Source: JBALVO01 sp036961445
GTDB lineage: Bacteria; Pseudomonadota; Gammaproteobacteria; Pseudomonadales; Halieaceae
NCBI GenBank assembly: GCA_036961445.1
Contig: JBALVO010000028.1
Location: 1 to 34,800 of the forward strand
Length of the DNA stretch: 34,800 bases
Direction: 5' to 3'
Position numbers and translations under genes: made by a program. The number at the start of each line of letters is the position of its first letter. The stretch's first letter is position 1. Positions 31,216 to 34,800 of the stretch are shown piece after piece. The notes beneath the pieces are model-generated. The model was not told the DNA's origin. It was given only the letters and a program-made list of their open reading frames with translations, and made no database searches.

Positions 31216-34200
31216 ACTTTGTCGATATTTTTATTCGGCGCCGGGTACTGGCCTATATGCTCAGCGCCGCTATCATCCTGTTCGGGCTGATTGGGCTTAG
31301 GGATATCGGACTCGATCGCATGCCTAATGTCAGTCCGCCTGTGGTCAATATTACGACGATCAACCCCGGCGCCAGCCCGGAAGTAATGGACAGCAGTATT
31401 ACCAGTATTATTGAATCTGCGGTCAATTCAATATCGGCCGTTGACTACGTGCGTTCACAATCGCTGCCCAGCGTGTCGCAGGTGCGGGTAAGTTTCGAAC
31501 TCAGCAAGGACGCGAATGTGGCCTTTAATGAGGTTCAGGCCAAGGTTAACCAGATCATCAACGACTTGCCCGACCAGGCCGAGACACCCATCGTTGCCAA
31601 AATTGACCCCAATGCCATTCCCGTCCTATGGCTGGTTTTAAAAGGGGATCGTCCCCTGAATGAACTTAACCGGATAGCCAGGCGACAGGTCAAAAAGGCG
31701 TTGGAAAACATCAACGGCGTTGGTGAAATACTGGTAGGTGGAGGACGTGAACGCAAGATTCGGGTAGACATCAATCTGGCCAAAATGTCGAGACTTGGTA
31801 TTACCACGCAGGACGTGATCGCCGCGTTCGGTCGCGAGCATATCCAAATACCCGGAGGCTACCTGGTTAGTGGCAAACTTGAAAAACTGCTGCACCTGGA
31901 CCTTGAGTATCACACCGTGCGGGAGCTTGGGAGTCTGGTGGTACTATGGCGTGACCAGATTCCGGTAAAGCTCGACGAGATTGCCACGCTCAGCGATGGC
32001 CTGTCTGACAAGCGGAGCCTGGCCCGCTTCAATGGTCGCGAAGGTGTGGCCATCGGCATCCAGAAGGTGCAGAACGCGAACACAGTAGCCATTGTTCGAG
32101 CCGTGGTTGAACGCCTTGACACGCTGGTGCGTCCTGCACTTCCCGAAGGGGTGGAGCTTATTGTCGCCACCGATGAGTCCGATATCATCGAAGGCACCGT
32201 CACCGCGCTGCAAAATCATGTGGTCGAGGGTACGCTTCTGGCGGCGGTGGTGGTGCTGTTTTTCCTGTTGAACCTGCCCGCCACCCTGATCATTGCCACC
32301 GCCATTCCCGTGTCCCTGGCGGGTGCCGTGATGGTCATGTATTTTGGTGACTATACGTTCAACATCATGACCCTGTCGGCCTTGCTACTGCTGATCGGGG
32401 TGGTGGTCGACGATGCCATCGTGGTCCTGGAGAACATCCATCGCCAACACGAGAGTGGGCTTGTCACGGCCCAGGAGGCGGCGAGTAGGGGCGCGCAAGA
32501 GGTACTGTTTCCGGTTGTCGCCGCATCGCTGACACTGGTTTGCATGTTCGCTACGGTCATTTATATGCCGGGTATGGTCGGTGTGTTCATGCGCTCGTTT
32601 GCGGTGGTGGTCGTGGTCGGCGTAATGGCTTCATTGTTCGTGTCCGTGACACTGACGCCGGCCCTTTGCGCACGTTTTTTGAAACCGGCCAGCAGTGAAA
32701 AAAAAGGTCTTGTAGCGCTACTGCAGAAGTTTCATTTTGGGACCGAACGGTTTTACAAATATGCACTGGACAAGTGCCTGCGATACCGCGGGGTAGTGCT
32801 GCTGGTGGCAACACTGGTAGTGTTGAGTAGCGGTTACTTTGTGGGGCAATTGGGTGCTGAATTTTTCCCGGAGGATGATGAATCCCGCTTTCTGGTTAGA
32901 TTGAAGGCACCCATTGGCTCTTCAGTGGCCTATATGGTCGCCAAGCTGGACCAGGTCGAGTCGTTGATCTCGGAGCATGAAGAAGTCAGGCATCTATTTT
33001 CTACGGTAGGCTCGGCCCGCAGTAGTGATGTTAATGAGGCCGTGGTCAACGTTATGCTCAAGCCGAAGGCGCAGCGTGAAGACTCTCAGCGAAGTTTGAT
33101 GAACCAGGTGCGTGCTGAACTGGCGGAGGTGTCCGGTCTCCAGTCCTACGTGGCAAATTTCCCTTTCATCTCCGGTATGAGTGACGCGCCGTTGCAGGTC
33201 TACGTGACGGGCCCCGACCTTTACGAGTTGGCGCGCTTGTCCCAGTCGGTACTGGAGCAGTTGGTGGGTCTTGTGGGTATGGGTGATATCCGCATGGATC
33301 TGCAACTGGATCGGCCGATGCTGCGCTTTGATATCGACCGTAACCGTGCCAAGGCCCTGGGCATCAACACCAGCACTATTGGGGATTCCCTGCGAGTGCT
33401 GGCCGGAGGTGCCGATATTGCCAAGTACAGTGAGCTGCCGGGGGATGGTGAGCGTTATGATATCCACCTGGCGGCGCAGCATGAATCCATGCGCGATGCC
33501 GGTGACCTGGAAAACATTTATCTGCGTGGCTCCGAGGGTGATCTGATTCGGCTTAATTCAGTGGTGAATATCCATGAGGAATACGGCCCAGCGGCGGTAA
33601 ATCGCATGAATCTCAATTATGCGGCGACTTATTTGAGTACGCCGGACGTATCGCTGGCGGAGGCCATGGTGATGTTTCGCGGTGTCGCCGCCGGGGTATT
33701 GCCTCCGGGATACCGGCTTGAACTGGGCGGCCAGGCAAACGAACTGGAAAAATCCAGGGGCTATCTGCTGTTCGTGTTCGGTACTGGCCTGCTGCTGATC
33801 TATATGGTGCTCGCCAGTCAGTTTAACTCTTTCCTGCAGCCGCTATTGGTAATGCTGGCTCAGCCCCTGGCGATGGTTGGCGGTGTGTTTGCGCTGTGGC
33901 TGGCTGGTTACACCCTGAGCATATATTCCATGATTGGGCTGGTCCTGCTGATAGGACTGGTGTCAAAAAATTCGATTCTGTTGGTAGATTTAATCAATCG
34001 CTTGCGTGCAGAAGGGATGGATACCGCCACGGCTATTCGCACCGCATGCCCGCGACGTATGCGCCCGGTCATAATGACCTCCTTGACCGTGATCCTGGCC
34101 ATGTCGCCGGCGGCGCTGGGCGTGGGCGTGGGCGCCGGGCAATACGGGCCTCTGGCCGTTGCTGTGATCGGTGGAGTGATCAGCTCAACCTTGCTCACCC

Positions 34201-34274
34201 TGATGGTCATTCCCGTGGCGTATTCGCTGATGGCGCCATGGCTAAAGATCGATGCCAGGAGTGCGAGCAGCTGA
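31212..34274 (+). CDS. RND family efflux transporter permease
   Basis: The 1020-residue protein is a proton-driven pump of the AcrB/MexB family. NFVDIFIRRRVLAYMLSAAI is the N-terminal membrane helix. The first porter domain carries NPGASPEVMDSSITSIIESA and VRVSFELSKDANVAFNEVQA. The helix block LLLLIGVVVDDAIVVLENIH holds the proton-relay aspartates 400 and 401, and GLVSKNSILLVDLINRLRAE holds the relay lysine in helix 10. The last helices AMSPAALGVGVGAGQYGPLA and GGVISSTLLTLMVIPVAYSL complete twelve membrane segments. Twelve helices with two periplasmic loops are in place. The length is normal for the family. The start overlaps the adaptor gene by four bases. IS6-like copy 11 begins seven bases after the stop. 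The substrate is unknown. Confidence 0.95.
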   Translation: MNFVDIFIRRRVLAYMLSAAIILFGLIGLRDIGLDRMPNVSPPVVNITTINPGASPEVMDSSITSIIESAVNSISAVDYVRSQSLPSVSQVRVSFELSKDANVAFNEVQAKVNQIINDLPDQAETPIVAKIDPNAIPVLWLVLKGDRPLNELNRIARRQVKKALENINGVGEILVGGGRERKIRVDINLAKMSRLGITTQDVIAAFGREHIQIPGGYLVSGKLEKLLHLDLEYHTVRELGSLVVLWRDQIPVKLDEIATLSDGLSDKRSLARFNGREGVAIGIQKVQNANTVAIVRAVVERLDTLVRPALPEGVELIVATDESDIIEGTVTALQNHVVEGTLLAAVVVLFFLLNLPATLIIATAIPVSLAGAVMVMYFGDYTFNIMTLSALLLLIGVVVDDAIVVLENIHRQHESGLVTAQEAASRGAQEVLFPVVAASLTLVCMFATVIYMPGMVGVFMRSFAVVVVVGVMASLFVSVTLTPALCARFLKPASSEKKGLVALLQKFHFGTERFYKYALDKCLRYRGVVLLVATLVVLSSGYFVGQLGAEFFPEDDESRFLVRLKAPIGSSVAYMVAKLDQVESLISEHEEVRHLFSTVGSARSSDVNEAVVNVMLKPKAQREDSQRSLMNQVRAELAEVSGLQSYVANFPFISGMSDAPLQVYVTGPDLYELARLSQSVLEQLVGLVGMGDIRMDLQLDRPMLRFDIDRNRAKALGINTSTIGDSLRVLAGGADIAKYSELPGDGERYDIHLAAQHESMRDAGDLENIYLRGSEGDLIRLNSVVNIHEEYGPAAVNRMNLNYAATYLSTPDVSLAEAMVMFRGVAAGVLPPGYRLELGGQANELEKSRGYLLFVFGTGLLLIYMVLASQFNSFLQPLLVMLAQPLAMVGGVFALWLAGYTLSIYSMIGLVLLIGLVSKNSILLVDLINRLRAEGMDTATAIRTACPRRMRPVIMTSLTVILAMSPAALGVGVGAGQYGPLAVAVIGGVISSTLLTLMVIPVAYSLMAPWLKIDARSASS

Positions 34275-34280
34275 TCGAAC

Positions 34281-34728
34281 GGTATTGCCAACTTAACTCC
34301 ACGAAATTGTTAAGATCGACGGAGAGCCTGTCCCGCTTTATCGGGTATGAATACTTATAAGCGCCATCGATTCCGGCTAGGCGCCCCCCCATCCGATGTC
34401 ATTAGTTCCGCCGTTTGGCTTTACGATCGCTTCAATCAAAGTCATCGGGATATCGAAGACCTCTTAGCTGAACGGGACTTCACTGTCATCCGCAAAGCGA
34501 ATCGCCTGTGGTACCCACCAAAAGTAGGCGCCTCTAGGCGAAGCACTCGCTGCGCTCATGGGGCAGGCTCTGCTGCGGTCAACAATCTATGCAATCTTGG
34601 CAGGCACGTGGTCAGGGCTGAACACGCTCGAATTCTTGGGATGAGTACGTTTACTGAATGGGAAAGGGCGGTTGCTGGAGACACGGACGCTAATTTTCCT
34701 GGGTACGAGGAGTTAATTTGTCAGAATC
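34281..34728 (+). mobile_element. IS6-like element, copy 11 (448 bp, both ends, module-bearing)
   Basis: It has the left end GGTATTGCCAACTTAACTC and the right end, inverted, GATTCTGACAAATTAACTC. ATG at 34347 starts MNTYKRHRFRLGAPPSDVIS, SAVWLYDRFNQSHRDIEDLL and AERDFTVIRKANRLW, and then the sequence switches at LW to the AAAAGTAGGCGCCTCTAGGC module and TGGGGCAGGCTC. From about 34575 the transposase end resumes, with CNLGRHVVRAEHARILGMST and FTEWERAVAG, and the original stop is replaced by GGA. It shares the CTAGGCGCCCCCC insert with copy 7 and the module junction with copy 9. Confidence 0.8.
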
Positions 34729-34756
34729 GTGTGTAGATCTCGATTCTGGCGAATTT

Positions 34757-34800
34757 CTATAGTCCCAGAAATTTATCGATGACCACTTCGACCAGGGCGG
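34757..34800 (-). CDS. C-terminal end of a minus-strand gene, cut by the window edge
   Basis: On the minus strand the last 14 codons read ALVEVVIDKFLGL followed by TAG at 34757-34759. A continuous frame reaches the right edge. The sequence is consistent with the end of a soluble protein helix, but it is too short to name. It follows the IS6-like copy 11 by 28 bases. Confidence 0.35.
   Translation of the reverse strand, partial: ALVEVVIDKFLGL

Noticed and set aside
1..34800. Search for CRISPR arrays, rRNA genes, intact tRNA genes, toxin-antitoxin pairs and phage structural genes
   Set aside because: None was visible by reading; the tRNA-like pieces lack a 5' half.

Overview
The window looks like chromosomal DNA of a heterotrophic, probably marine gammaproteobacterium. 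The Cellvibrionales, Halieaceae or Spongiibacteraceae type of gene content fits best: a PQQ alcohol dehydrogenase, crotonases and short-chain dehydrogenases, U32 and DUF547/DUF1499 proteins, a TetR-MFP-RND operon and many L,D-transpeptidases. This taxonomic guess is inference; no rRNA or ribosomal protein gene is present to fix it.

Layout. 1-852: the start of a GNAT acetyltransferase gene and a small membrane protein gene (both minus). 1291-3840: a two-gene minus-strand operon for a PQQ quinohemoprotein dehydrogenase and a small cytochrome c. It lies between two diverged direct repeats (about 957-1225 and 4258-4510) that each begin with a tRNA 3'-half-like sequence. 4701-8161: a glyoxalase-like protein, an IS remnant carrying an SDR gene fragment, a divergent DUF547/DUF1499 pair and a Lon N-domain protein. 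8454-11512: an AT-rich block with a U32 protein and a glutathione transferase. 11529-14151: a membrane LytTR regulator, a membrane acyltransferase, and a small lipoprotein in the same frame. 14435-19393: two crotonases, two SDRs and a 38-residue lysine-rich protein. 19394-23279: a PAS protein, a truncated pterin dehydratase and a TolB-N/TPR membrane protein. 23578-28104: a cell-envelope cluster with three L,D-transpeptidases, a Braun-type lipoprotein and a YcbK-type Tat-exported protein. 28512-34274: an unknown small protein, then a TetR-MFP-RND efflux operon. A fragment of another minus-strand gene enters at the right edge.

The dominant non-genic feature is a family of IS6-like transposon remnants. 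I count eleven copies, all in the same orientation, all defective, and all in intergenic space or just touching a gene end. Their left end resembles GGTATTGCCAAGTTAACTC and their right end is its inverted relative. Some copies keep only the N-terminal helix-turn-helix part of the transposase, one keeps only the C-terminal catalytic half, and several are MITE-like with both ends and a large internal deletion. One copy encloses the 3' end of a foreign SDR gene. A second, shorter, non-coding element of about 155 bp (14245-14400 and 23369-23520) uses related termini. The DNA therefore reads as a normal chromosome whose intergenic spaces have been repeatedly seeded by one transposon family, with some gene decay and cassette gain.

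The most coherent functional group is the envelope cluster: the lipoprotein ends in lysine, which is the residue that L,D-transpeptidases join to peptidoglycan in Braun lipoprotein, and three such enzymes lie within 4 kb of it.
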